Shown here in pieces: positions 9,599-17,889 of a stretch of 64,000 nt of DNA; positions within the stretch are counted from its first letter, which is position 1; the number at the start of each line of letters is the position of its first letter. The stretch lies in NCBI RefSeq assembly GCF_900240975.1, contig NZ_LT968776.1, forward strand, positions 1,178,001-1,242,000. The letters run 5' to 3'. A program made the position numbers and the translations under genes. The notes under the pieces were generated by a model. It was not told the DNA's origin. It did no database searches and saw only the letters and a program-made list of their open reading frames with translations. The stretch comes from Mycobacterium sp. 4858. Its GTDB lineage: Bacteria > Actinomycetota > Actinomycetes > Mycobacteriales > Mycobacteriaceae.

Positions 9599-11134
9599 AT
9601 GCGCACCGAGCCCCTCTTCGTGAACCGCCCGATCCCCGCACTCGCAGTCATCTGCCTCGGGGTCTTCGTCATCAGCGTCGACGCCACCATCGTCAACGTC
9701 GCCCTGCCCACCCTGTCGCGAGACCTGGACGCCGACACCGCGCAGCTGCAATGGATCGTCGACGCGTACACCCTGGTCATGTCCGGCCTGCTGCTGTCGG
9801 TCGGCAGCCTGTCCGACCGATTCGGCAGGCGCGGCTGGCTGAACTGCGGCCTCGCCGTCTTCGCGATCACTTCCGCCGTTGCGGCGCATACCCATTCGGC
9901 TGAGCAGCTGATCGCGGCCCGCGCGGCCATGGGGGTTGGCGCGGCGGTGATCTTCCCGACCACGCTGGGTTTGATCACCAACATCTTCACCGACCCGGCC
10001 GCACGCGCCAAGGCGATCGGCCTGTGGGCGGCCATGGTCGGCGTCGGGGTGGCCGTCGGACCCATCACCGGCGGCTGGCTGCTCGAGCACTTCTGGTGGG
10101 GCGCGATTTTCATGGTGAACATCCCGATCGCCGCGCTGGCCATCGCCGGCGGCGTCCTGTTCGTGCCTACCTCCCGTGACCCGGCGGCGCCGCGCGTCGA
10201 CCTGCCGGGCCTGCTGCTTTCCGCGGCCGGCATCACGGCGCTGGTCTACACCGTCATCGAGGCGCCCAGCTGGGGATGGACCAACGCGCGAAGCGCGGGC
10301 GGCTTCGCCCTGGCCACAACCATTCTCGTCGCCTTCGCGCTCTGGGAGCGGCGCAGCCCCCATCCGATGCTGGACGTCTCGGTGTTCACCAACCGCCGGT
10401 TCTCCGGCGGCAGCCTGGCCGTGACGGCCGGCTTCCTCACCTTGTTCGGCTTCATCTTCGTCATCACCCAGTACTTCCAATTCATCAAGGACTACACCGC
10501 TTTTCAAAGCGGGGTGCGGCTGCTGCCGGTTGCCGCCTCGATCGCGCTGGCCAGCATCGCGGGCCCCCGGCTCGTCGCACGAGTCGGCACCACCGCCGTC
10601 GTCGCCTCCGGACTCACCGTGTTCGCCGCGGGGCTGGCCTGGGCATCGACGGCCGACTCGGCCACCCCCTACGGCCAGATCGCCGCGCAGATGCTGCTCC
10701 TCGGTGGCGGCCTCGGCATGACCTTCTCACCGGCCACCGAGGCGATCATGGGGTCGCTGCCCATCGACAAGGCCGGCGTCGGCTCCGCGGTCAACGACAC
10801 CACACGGGAGCTCGGGGGCACGCTCGGCGTCGCCGTCTCCGGCAGCATCTTCGCGTCGGTGTACGCGGGCCACCTCCGCACCCCCGCCCTGGCGGGGCTG
10901 CCCGCCGACGCGATGCGCCACTCGATGGCGTTGGCGCACAGGGTGATCCAGCAGTTACCGGTACAACAGGCCGCCTACGTCCGCGGCGCCGTCGACCGCG
11001 CCTTCTTGGACGGCTTGCAGGTCAGCTCACTGGTGTGCGCCGGGATTGCGCTCGGCGCCGCGATCGTCGTCGGCTGGTTGTTGCCGGCCCGTCAAATGGA
11101 ACCCGCCCGTCAACTGGAAAGGGAAATCGCATGA
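9599..11134 (+). CDS. MFS drug-efflux transporter, DHA2 (14-TM) family
   Basis: A 511-residue membrane protein with about 14 hydrophobic segments. The first carries the DHA2 signature FVISVDATIVNVALP, followed by QWIVDAYTLVMSGLLL and SLSDRFGRRG between TM2 and TM3; motif C-like glycine and proline residues follow around GVAVGPITGGWLL. Such proteins export drugs or metabolites by proton antiport. The start at 9599 is chosen over a TTG at 9563. The stop overlaps the next start (ATGA), so the downstream NmrA-like gene is translationally coupled. The divergent HxlR gene is the probable regulator. Confidence 0.88.
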   Translation: MRTEPLFVNRPIPALAVICLGVFVISVDATIVNVALPTLSRDLDADTAQLQWIVDAYTLVMSGLLLSVGSLSDRFGRRGWLNCGLAVFAITSAVAAHTHSAEQLIAARAAMGVGAAVIFPTTLGLITNIFTDPAARAKAIGLWAAMVGVGVAVGPITGGWLLEHFWWGAIFMVNIPIAALAIAGGVLFVPTSRDPAAPRVDLPGLLLSAAGITALVYTVIEAPSWGWTNARSAGGFALATTILVAFALWERRSPHPMLDVSVFTNRRFSGGSLAVTAGFLTLFGFIFVITQYFQFIKDYTAFQSGVRLLPVAASIALASIAGPRLVARVGTTAVVASGLTVFAAGLAWASTADSATPYGQIAAQMLLLGGGLGMTFSPATEAIMGSLPIDKAGVGSAVNDTTRELGGTLGVAVSGSIFASVYAGHLRTPALAGLPADAMRHSMALAHRVIQQLPVQQAAYVRGAVDRAFLDGLQVSSLVCAGIALGAAIVVGWLLPARQMEPARQLEREIA

Positions 11135-12201
11135 GTACCCGAGTATTGGTCACCGCAGCCACCGGCAGGATCGGCGGCGCGGTCGCCGCGCAACTTCTTG
11201 AACACGGCGTCACGACACGGGCCATCGTGCATCGTGAGGACGCGCGCAGCGCCCGATTGCGAGAACTGGGCGCCGAGGTCGTCGTCGCGAATATGTTCGA
11301 CTTTCAACAGGTTACGGCCGCCCTGGACGGAGTGGACCGGCTGTTCTTCAATCCTCCTTACCATCCCCATGCGCTCGACAGCGCGGTCGCCTTCGCCGTC
11401 GGCGCCCGGCGCACCGGTGTAGAAGCGGTGGTGGCGCTCGGGCAGTGGCTGGCCAGCCCGGAGCACCCGTCACTGATGACCCGGCACGCCTGGCTCACGG
11501 ACAAACTGTTCGGCCTGCTGCCGGACACCGCCCATGTCGCGGTCGATCCCGGCTACTTCGCCGACAACTATCTCCAGGTACTGCCGCTGGCCGCGGCGCT
11601 GGGAATCCTGCCGGTCCCAACCGGTAAGGGCCGCAACGCACCTCCCTCCAACGAAGATATCGCCCGGGTCGCGGTGGGTGCGCTGCTCGAGCCGCATCGC
11701 CACGACGGGCGCGCGTACCGCCCGACCGGACCGACGCTGCTGTCGGCGGCCGAGATCGCGGAGGCCGTCGGTGAGGCGTTGGGTCGGCGCGTGCGGCACA
11801 TCGACATTCCGCCGTGGATGTTCATGCGCGCCGTGCGCGTCAACGCCAAGCGGCTCCGCGCCGACCGGTACTTCGAGTCCAGCCTGCGCTACTACCTGCC
11901 CGAGCACGCCCTGGGAACCTGGGAGGCGGGCGGGCCGACCACCCACGTCCGAGACGTGGCGGGCGTCGAGCCCGAGGATTTCCTGACCATCGCGCGCCGA
12001 TACGTCTCCGGCCCGGAAACCCGGCGCACGGCGGGGAATCTCCTGCGCCAGGTCTGGGACTTCACGTTGACCGGGCTGGTGCCGATGCACCGACTGGACC
12101 GCTTCGACCGCCTGCAACAGCATCCGGTGCCCGCGCATCCGCGGCTATCCGGGCGGTCCGCCCTGTGGCAGACCGAGCACATGCAGGGAGTCAGCGCATG
12201 A
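11131..12201 (+). CDS. NmrA-like NAD(P)-binding protein
   Basis: A 356-residue atypical short-chain dehydrogenase. The N-terminus VLVTAATGRIGGAVAAQLLEHGV is the dinucleotide-binding loop of the NmrA/quinone-reductase-like group. No YxxxK catalytic pair is evident, which is common in NmrA-like proteins that act as redox sensors or quinone reductases. It has a C-terminal extension of about 60 residues after the usual fold. It overlaps the exporter stop by four bases upstream and the methyltransferase start by four bases downstream, so all three proteins are probably made together. Confidence 0.75.
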   Translation: MSTRVLVTAATGRIGGAVAAQLLEHGVTTRAIVHREDARSARLRELGAEVVVANMFDFQQVTAALDGVDRLFFNPPYHPHALDSAVAFAVGARRTGVEAVVALGQWLASPEHPSLMTRHAWLTDKLFGLLPDTAHVAVDPGYFADNYLQVLPLAAALGILPVPTGKGRNAPPSNEDIARVAVGALLEPHRHDGRAYRPTGPTLLSAAEIAEAVGEALGRRVRHIDIPPWMFMRAVRVNAKRLRADRYFESSLRYYLPEHALGTWEAGGPTTHVRDVAGVEPEDFLTIARRYVSGPETRRTAGNLLRQVWDFTLTGLVPMHRLDRFDRLQQHPVPAHPRLSGRSALWQTEHMQGVSA

Positions 12202-13010
12202 ACGACACCATCGAAAACCAGTACTCGACCGGCTTGTCCCGACCCAACATCGAACGGGCGTTGAGGTCCGCGGGCAAAGACCTCGACCGCCTGGCGCCCG
12301 CCGACCTGGTTCTGGTGGAGGACTTCCACACCATGGGCCGCTTCGCCACCAGCCGGCTGGTGGATCTGGCGGGCATCACCCGGGAAAGCCGGGTGCTCGA
12401 CGCGGGCAGCGGGATCGGTGGCACCGCCCGCTACGTCGCCGACCGGTGCGGTTGCACGGTGACGGCCGTGGACCTCACCGACGAGTACTGCGAGACAAGC
12501 CGTTGGCTCAACCGCCTGGTCGGACTCGGCGACCGGATATCCGTCCGGCAGGCGGACGTCACTGAACTCCCCTTTGCTGCCGGCACTTTTGACGTCGCCA
12601 TCAGCCAGCACGTCCAGATGAACGTCGCGGACAAGGCCCGCCTGTACTCCGAAGCCCGCCGGGTACTGGTGACCGGAGGCCGGATTGCGCTGTGGGACTT
12701 GACGATTGGGAATCACGGCGAGCTGGAGTATCCGCTGCCGTGGGCCGATCAACCCGAGCGCAGCCACCTGGTCACCCCCGACGGGTTACGCGCGGTCATC
12801 GAGTCCGCCGGGTTCGCCGTCGAGCACTGGGACGACCTCACCGACCAGGCGGCCGAGTTCATGCAGGCGTTGCTGACCCAGCCCTCCAACCCGCTGGGTT
12901 TGCACGCCTTCGTCACCGACTTCGACCGCAAAGTCGAGAACCTGACCGCCGCGCTGGCGGACCGGCGCCTGCGAGCCATCCAGGGGGTCGCCACGGCCGC
13001 GCCCGGGTGA
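12198..13010 (+). CDS. SAM-dependent methyltransferase, class I
   Basis: A 270-residue methyltransferase with the SAM loop VLDAGSGIGGTARYVA, the acidic residue at the end of strand 2 in VTAVDLTDEYC, and the post-motif region FDVAISQHVQMNV. It resembles UbiE/sarcosine-dimethylglycine type enzymes that methylate small molecules. It is the last gene of the exporter-NmrA-methyltransferase operon, with an ATGA overlap with its neighbour. The context suggests methylation of a toxic small molecule that is also exported, but the substrate is unknown. Confidence 0.8.
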   Translation: MNDTIENQYSTGLSRPNIERALRSAGKDLDRLAPADLVLVEDFHTMGRFATSRLVDLAGITRESRVLDAGSGIGGTARYVADRCGCTVTAVDLTDEYCETSRWLNRLVGLGDRISVRQADVTELPFAAGTFDVAISQHVQMNVADKARLYSEARRVLVTGGRIALWDLTIGNHGELEYPLPWADQPERSHLVTPDGLRAVIESAGFAVEHWDDLTDQAAEFMQALLTQPSNPLGLHAFVTDFDRKVENLTAALADRRLRAIQGVATAAPG

Positions 13011-13088
13011 CCGCTTGGCGACAGACATGTCGGCATGGTGGAGTGGGTATCGCTTGACTAGTCCCCTAAGACCAGGAAGCGAGTCCCC

Positions 13089-13829
13089 ATGCTGGGTCTG
13101 CCCGAGAAGGTGCACGCCTGCCTGTTCGACCTCGACGGTGTGCTCACCGACACCGCCAGCGTGCACACCAAGGCCTGGAAGGCCATGTTCGACGACTACC
13201 TGTCGGAGCGGGCCAAGCGCACCGGGGAAGAATTCGTCCCCTTCGACGCGGCTGCCGACTACCGCAAATACGTGGACGGCAAGAAGCGCGAGGACGGGGT
13301 CCGGTCGTTCCTGCAGAGCCGCGGGATCGAGCTGCCCGACGGCAGCCCCGACGACCCGGGAGACGCCGAGACGATCTACGGCCTGGGCAACCGCAAGAAC
13401 GAGATGTTCCAACAGGTCCTGCGCAAGGACGGCGTCGAGGTTTTCGAGGGGTCGCGACGATACCTGGAGGCGGCCTCGGCGGCCGGCCTGGGCATCGCGG
13501 TGGTGTCCTCGAGCGCCAACACGCGCGACGTCCTCGAGATCACCGGTCTGGACCGGTTCATCCAGAAGCGGGTGGACGGCGTCACGCTGCGCGACGAGCA
13601 CATCGCCGGCAAGCCGGCCCCCGACTCCTACCTGCGCGGGGCCGAGATGCTGGGCGTCGGCGCCGACGCCGCGGCCGTGTTCGAGGACGCGATCTCCGGC
13701 GTGCAGGCCGGTCACGCCGGAAACTTCGGCTACGTGGTGGGCGTCGATCGAGTGGGCCAGGCCGACGATCTGCGCCGCAACGGCGCCGACGTGGTGGTCA
13801 CCGACCTCGCCGAGCTGCTGCAGTCATGA
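13089..13829 (+). CDS. Beta-phosphoglucomutase family HAD hydrolase
   Basis: A 246-residue HAD protein, ortholog of Rv3400. The catalytic pair D14 and D16 lies in [13 protein letters not shown], motif II is [12 protein letters not shown], and the final motif is [14 protein letters not shown]. The cap region fits beta-phosphoglucomutases, which convert beta-glucose 1-phosphate to glucose 6-phosphate. The partner gene, which starts four bases before this one ends, encodes a GH65 sugar phosphorylase-like enzyme. Phosphorylase plus mutase is the normal pairing for use of a disaccharide such as maltose, trehalose or kojibiose. Confidence 0.88.
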   Translation: MLGLPEKVHACLFDLDGVLTDTASVHTKAWKAMFDDYLSERAKRTGEEFVPFDAAADYRKYVDGKKREDGVRSFLQSRGIELPDGSPDDPGDAETIYGLGNRKNEMFQQVLRKDGVEVFEGSRRYLEAASAAGLGIAVVSSSANTRDVLEITGLDRFIQKRVDGVTLRDEHIAGKPAPDSYLRGAEMLGVGADAAAVFEDAISGVQAGHAGNFGYVVGVDRVGQADDLRRNGADVVVTDLAELLQS

Positions 13830-16192
13830 TCGACGACGACGCCTTTCCCGTCGATCCCTGGCACGTCAGCGAGACCAGGCTCGACCTGAACCTGCTGGCC
13901 CAGTCCGAATCCCTGTTCACCCTGTCCAACGGGCACATCGGGCTGCGCGGCAACCTCGACGAGGGCGAGCCTTACGGCCTGCCCGGCACCTACCTGAACT
14001 CCTTCTACGAGATCCGGCCGCTGCCCTACGCCGAGGCCGGCTACGGCTACCCGGAAGCCGGGCAGACCATCGTCGACGTCACCAACGGCAAGATCATCCG
14101 CCTGCTGGTCGAGGACGAGCCGTTCGACGTCCGCTACGGCGAATTGATCTCGCATGAGCGAACTCTCGACCTGCGCGCCGGGACGATGACCCGCCGCGCG
14201 CATTGGCGCTCCCCCGCTGGCAAGGAGATCAGGCTGGTGTCCACCCGGCTGGTGTCGCTGGCCCAGCGCGGCGTGGCCGCCATCGAATACGTCGTGGAGG
14301 CGGTCGGCGAGTTCGTGCGCGTGACGGTGCAGTCCGAACTGGTCACCAACGAGGACCAGCCGCAGACCTCGGGCGACCCTCGGGTGTCGGCCATCCTGGA
14401 GAGCCCGCTGGTGGCCGTCGACCACGAAAACACCGAAACCGGGGCGCTTCTCATGCACCGCACCCGCAGCAGCGCCCTGATGATGTCGGCCGCGATGGAC
14501 CACGAGATCGACGTGCCCGGCCGCGTCGAATTCAGCACCGATGCCCGCGACGACCTGGCGCGAACCACAGTGATCTGCGGGCTGCGCGCCGGGCAGAAGC
14601 TGCGCATCGTCAAGTACCTGGCGTACGGCTGGTCCAGCATGCGATCGCGCCCCGCGCTGCGCGACCAGGCCGCCGCCGCGATCCACAGCGCCCGCTACAG
14701 CGGATGGCAGGGCCTGCTGGACGCGCAGCGGAAATACCTCGACGACTTCTGGGACAGCGCCGACGTCGAGGTCGAGGGCGACCCGGAATCGCAGCAAGCG
14801 GTGCGGTTCGGGCTTTTTCACCTGTTGCAGGCCAGCGCGCGCGCCGAGCGCCGCGCGATCCCGGCCAAGGGCCTCACCGGGACCGGTTACGACGGTCACG
14901 CCTTCTGGGACACCGAAAGCTACGTGCTGCCGGTGCTCACCTACACCGCGCCGCACGCGGTGGCCGACGCCCTGCGGTGGCGGGCGTCCACCCTGGACCT
15001 GGCCAGGGAGCGGGCGGCCGAGCTCGGCCTCCAGGGCGCCAGCTTCCCGTGGCGGACCATCCGCGGGCAGGAGTGCTCGGCCTACTGGCCCGCCGGCACC
15101 GCGGCCTGGCACATCAACGCCGACATCGCCATGGCGTTCGAGCGCTACCGCATCGTCACCGGCGACGAAGAGCTCGAAAAGCGTTGCGGCCTGGGGGTAC
15201 TCGTCGAGACCGCCCGGCTCTGGGTCTCCCTCGGCCACCACGACCGGCACGGGGTGTGGCACCTCGACGGCGTCACCGGCCCCGACGAGTACACCGCGAT
15301 CGTGCGCGACAACGTCTTCACCAACCTGATGGCCGCGCACAACCTGCGCACCGCCGCCGAGGCCTGCAACCGCCACCCCGAGGCGGCGGAGGCGATGGGC
15401 GTCACCACCGAGGAGACGGCGTCGTGGCGCGACGCGGCCGACGCGGCCAACATTCCCTACGACGCCGGCTTGGGGGTCCATCAGCAGTGCGAGGGGTTCA
15501 CCACCCTCGCCGAGTGGGACTTCAAGGAGAACCACGCCTACCCGTTGCTGCTGCACGACCCGTACGTGCGGCTCTACCCCGCGCAGGTGATCAAGCAGGC
15601 CGACCTGGTGCTGGCGATGCAGTGGCAGAGCCACGTGTTCACCCCCGAGCAGAAGGCGCGCAACGTCGACTATTACGAGCGGCGCATGGTGCGCGACTCC
15701 TCGCTGTCCGCGTGCACCCAGGCGGTGATGTGTGCCGAGGTCGGGCACTTGGAACTGGCGCACGACTACGCCTACGAGGCCGGGCTGATCGACCTGCGCG
15801 ATCTGCACCACAACACCCGCGACGGCCTGCACATGGCCTCACTCGCCGGTGCCTGGACGGCGCTGGTGGGCGGCTTCGGCGGCCTGCGCGACGACGAGGG
15901 CATCCTGTCGCTGGATCCCGCGTTGCCCGACGGCATCTCGCGGCTGCGGTTTCGCCTTCGGTGGCGTGATTTCCGGGTGACCGTCGACGTGAACCACTCC
16001 GATGTCACCTATACGGTGCGCGACGGCCCGGGCGGCCAGCTCACCATCCGGCACGCGGGCGAAGAGGTCACCCTGACCACCGATGCGCCGAAAACCATTG
16101 CGCTGCAACCCCGCAAGCCGCTGTTGCCGCCCCCGCAGCAGCCGCCGGGCCGCGAGCCGCTCCACCGCCGGGCGCTCACCCGGAACAAGTGA
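13826..16192 (+). CDS. Glycoside hydrolase family 65 (disaccharide phosphorylase-like)
   Basis: A 788-residue GH65 protein, ortholog of Rv3401. It has the N-terminal beta-sandwich ([19 protein letters not shown]), the alpha/alpha barrel with [21 protein letters not shown], and the catalytic Glu488 in [11 protein letters not shown]. The region KQADLVLAM is the usual phosphate-contacting area of phosphorylases. Family members split maltose, trehalose or kojibiose with phosphate; trehalose is attractive in mycobacteria, but the sequence does not settle it. It overlaps the mutase gene by four bases (ATGA) and converges on the TetR gene with three bases between. Confidence 0.85.
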   Translation: MIDDDAFPVDPWHVSETRLDLNLLAQSESLFTLSNGHIGLRGNLDEGEPYGLPGTYLNSFYEIRPLPYAEAGYGYPEAGQTIVDVTNGKIIRLLVEDEPFDVRYGELISHERTLDLRAGTMTRRAHWRSPAGKEIRLVSTRLVSLAQRGVAAIEYVVEAVGEFVRVTVQSELVTNEDQPQTSGDPRVSAILESPLVAVDHENTETGALLMHRTRSSALMMSAAMDHEIDVPGRVEFSTDARDDLARTTVICGLRAGQKLRIVKYLAYGWSSMRSRPALRDQAAAAIHSARYSGWQGLLDAQRKYLDDFWDSADVEVEGDPESQQAVRFGLFHLLQASARAERRAIPAKGLTGTGYDGHAFWDTESYVLPVLTYTAPHAVADALRWRASTLDLARERAAELGLQGASFPWRTIRGQECSAYWPAGTAAWHINADIAMAFERYRIVTGDEELEKRCGLGVLVETARLWVSLGHHDRHGVWHLDGVTGPDEYTAIVRDNVFTNLMAAHNLRTAAEACNRHPEAAEAMGVTTEETASWRDAADAANIPYDAGLGVHQQCEGFTTLAEWDFKENHAYPLLLHDPYVRLYPAQVIKQADLVLAMQWQSHVFTPEQKARNVDYYERRMVRDSSLSACTQAVMCAEVGHLELAHDYAYEAGLIDLRDLHHNTRDGLHMASLAGAWTALVGGFGGLRDDEGILSLDPALPDGISRLRFRLRWRDFRVTVDVNHSDVTYTVRDGPGGQLTIRHAGEEVTLTTDAPKTIALQPRKPLLPPPQQPPGREPLHRRALTRNK

Positions 16193-16195
16193 GCG

Positions 16196-16762
16196 TCAGC
16201 CCGGATTGAGGATCCGCCCCACCTCGGCGCCGGCCGCCTGGCGTATCTCGGCGTCCGTCAGCGCCTCGATCCCCGTCGCCGACCGCAGGATCGGTGCGAA
16301 GAGCCGCCAACCAAATTGCAGCGCAAGGGCGTTGGCTACGGCCAGCCGCCCTTCTGTCTCGTTGTCGTGAAGCGGCAGCACCCACTCGAGTATCGCCGCG
16401 ATGTTGGGGAAGCGCTTCTGCAGCTGCCCCGCCGGATACCCGTCCAGCACGGTGCGGGCCATCACGCGCATCTGCCGGTCGAGGGCCCGGTCCAGTTCGT
16501 CGGCGGGCGCCCCGGCGTTCAGCAGCGCAGTCAGGTTGGCGCCCAGGTGATCGAGCACGGCACCGACGAGGTTCTCCTTGGTGCCGAAGTGCCGAAACAC
16601 CAGCCCGTGGTTGACGTTGGACCGAGCGGCGATGTCCCGGATCGACGTCGCGGCGGGGCCGCGCTCGGCAAACAGGTCGGTGGCGGCCTCCAGGATGGCC
16701 GCGGCCACCTCGGCCCGTCCGGTGGGCATGTTCGAGCGGCCACTTGCGGGCGCTGTAGTCAT
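16196..16762 (-). CDS. TetR-family repressor of the adjacent sulfatase gene (Rv3405c type)
   Basis: A 188-residue TetR regulator, ortholog of Rv3405c. The DNA-binding domain covers about residues 17-63, with AAARSNVNHGLVFRHFGTKENL-like helix-turn-helix residues around 44-62. The C-terminal domain is the ligand and dimer part. It is divergent from the TauD-type sulfatase gene. Two copies of an 18-base palindrome lie between the genes, one of them over this gene's own start codon, so it probably represses both itself and the sulfatase gene. A second ATG at 16729 would leave that operator outside the coding region. Confidence 0.88.
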   Translation of the reverse strand: MTTAPASGRSNMPTGRAEVAAAILEAATDLFAERGPAATSIRDIAARSNVNHGLVFRHFGTKENLVGAVLDHLGANLTALLNAGAPADELDRALDRQMRVMARTVLDGYPAGQLQKRFPNIAAILEWVLPLHDNETEGRLAVANALALQFGWRLFAPILRSATGIEALTDAEIRQAAGAEVGRILNPG

Positions 16763-16771
16763 GTGTCTACA
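16754..16771. promoter_or_regulatory. TetR operator copy 1 (overlaps regulator start codon)
   Basis: TGTAGTCATGTGTCTACA is an 18-base inverted repeat with one mismatch between arms (TGTAGTCA against TGTAGACA). It covers the ATG of the TetR gene at 16760-16762. Its centre is 26 bases from that of copy 2. Confidence 0.65.
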
Positions 16772-16779
16772 CTACTCGA

Positions 16780-16797
16780 TGTAGTCAGTTGACTACA
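16780..16797. promoter_or_regulatory. TetR operator copy 2
   Basis: TGTAGTCAGTTGACTACA is a perfect 8-base inverted repeat with a 2-base centre. It lies 20 bases before the sulfatase start and shares the arm TGTAGTCA with copy 1. Two like palindromes between a TetR gene and its divergent partner is the standard layout for an operator pair. Confidence 0.72.
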
Positions 16798-16816
16798 CAC
16801 CTTCACGCAAGGACTG

Positions 16817-17716
16817 ATGAAAATGATTGGTCAGATAACCGTCACCAAGCTGGGCAGCCGTATCGGCGCTCGGGTCGACGGGGTGCGCCTCGGGGGCGAC
16901 CTCGACGACGAGGTGGTCGAAAAGATCCGCCAGGCGCTGTTGGCCCACAAGGTGATCTTCTTCCGCCACCAGCACCACCTCGACGACGAGGCGCAGCTGG
17001 CGTTCGCCGGCCTGCTGGGCACCCCCGTCGGCCACCCGGCCGCCGAGCTGCTCGCCGCCAAGAACGCGCCGGTCATCACCCCGATCAACTCCGAGTACGG
17101 CAAGGCCAACCGCTGGCACACCGACGTCACGTTCGTGGCCAACTATCCGGCGGCCTCGATCCTGCGCGCCGTCACCCTGCCCCGCTACGGCGGGTCCACA
17201 CTGTGGACCAACACCGCGGCGGCATACGACGACCTGCCCGAGCCGCTGACGTGGCTCGTCGACGACCTGTGGGCCCTACACACCAACCGCTATGACTACA
17301 TCACCCCGCAGGCATTGACCGACGCGCAGCGCTCGTTCCGGCAGGCCTTCGAAAAGCCGGATTTCCGGACTGAGCATCCCGTGGTGCGCGTGCACCCGGA
17401 GACCGGCGAGCGCACGCTGCTGCTGGGAGATTTCGTGCGCGGGTTCGTCGGCCTTGACAGCTACGAATCGGCCGTGCTCTTCGAAATGCTGCAACGGCGA
17501 ATCACCATGCCGGAGAACACCATTCGTTGGAACTGGGCACCGGGCGACGTCGCCATCTGGGACAACCGGGCCACCCAGCACCGGGCGGTCGACGACTACG
17601 ACGACCAGCCCCGGCTGATGCACCGGGTCACGTTGATGGGCGACGTGCCCTTCAACATCCACCGGGAACGCAGCCGGGTGGTCAGTGGCGCCCCGCTCGA
17701 GGCGATCGCAAGCTAG
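16817..17716 (+). CDS. TauD/TfdA-type Fe(II)/2-oxoglutarate dioxygenase (alkyl sulfatase, Rv3406 type)
   Basis: A 299-residue non-haem iron enzyme, ortholog of Rv3406. The iron triad is H101 and D103 in [10 protein letters not shown] and H255 in [10 protein letters not shown]; an Arg near residue 268 in RLMHRVT binds 2-oxoglutarate. Rv3406 is known as a type II alkyl sulfatase that releases sulfate from sulfate esters and also inactivates certain inhibitors. Start alternatives are 16817 and 16823; an AAGGA site favours 16817. The last five codons and the stop lie inside the first copy of a 58-base tandem repeat, so the C-terminal residues EAIAS derive from the repeat. The divergent TetR protein is the probable repressor. 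Confidence 0.9.
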   Translation: MKMIGQITVTKLGSRIGARVDGVRLGGDLDDEVVEKIRQALLAHKVIFFRHQHHLDDEAQLAFAGLLGTPVGHPAAELLAAKNAPVITPINSEYGKANRWHTDVTFVANYPAASILRAVTLPRYGGSTLWTNTAAAYDDLPEPLTWLVDDLWALHTNRYDYITPQALTDAQRSFRQAFEKPDFRTEHPVVRVHPETGERTLLLGDFVRGFVGLDSYESAVLFEMLQRRITMPENTIRWNWAPGDVAIWDNRATQHRAVDDYDDQPRLMHRVTLMGDVPFNIHRERSRVVSGAPLEAIAS

Positions 17717-17889
17717 GCGTAGCCGAGCGCTGCGGGTCGCCGACCGACCAACCAGCGAGGCGATCGCAAGCTAGGCGTAGCCGAGCGCTGCGGGTCGCCG
17801 ACCGACCAACCAGCGAGGCGATCGCAAGCTAGGCGTAGCCGAGCGCTGCGGGTCGCCGACCGACCGAGCAGCGAGGCGATCGCAAGCTA
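17701..17889. repeat. 58-bp tandem repeat, three full copies plus a partial fourth
   Basis: Units start at 17701, 17759, 17817 and 17875 with a period of exactly 58. Each begins GGCGATCGCAAGCTAG and continues through GCGTAGCCGAGCGCTGCGGG to a GACCGACC-rich end. The first two copies are identical; the third differs at a few bases near its end (GACCGAGCAG). The plus-strand stop of the sulfatase gene (17714-17716) lies in copy 1 and the minus-strand stop of choD (17887-17889) lies in copy 4. Length and placement resemble mycobacterial MIRU/VNTR loci. In M. tuberculosis this gap holds vapBC47 instead. Confidence 0.92.

Noticed and set aside
10276..11130. Upstream extension of the NmrA-like frame through the MFS gene
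   Set aside because: The extension is Arg-rich and overlaps the exporter coding frame; the real start is the ATG at 11131 overlapping the exporter stop.
13730..15832. Minus-strand open frame of 700 codons
   Set aside because: It is the antisense shadow of the GH65 gene; its product is low-complexity His/Val/Gly/Asp-rich, as expected from high-GC reverse frames, and has no domain.
17701..17889. Possible CRISPR array
   Set aside because: The units are contiguous 58-base tandem copies without unique spacers, and no cas genes are near.
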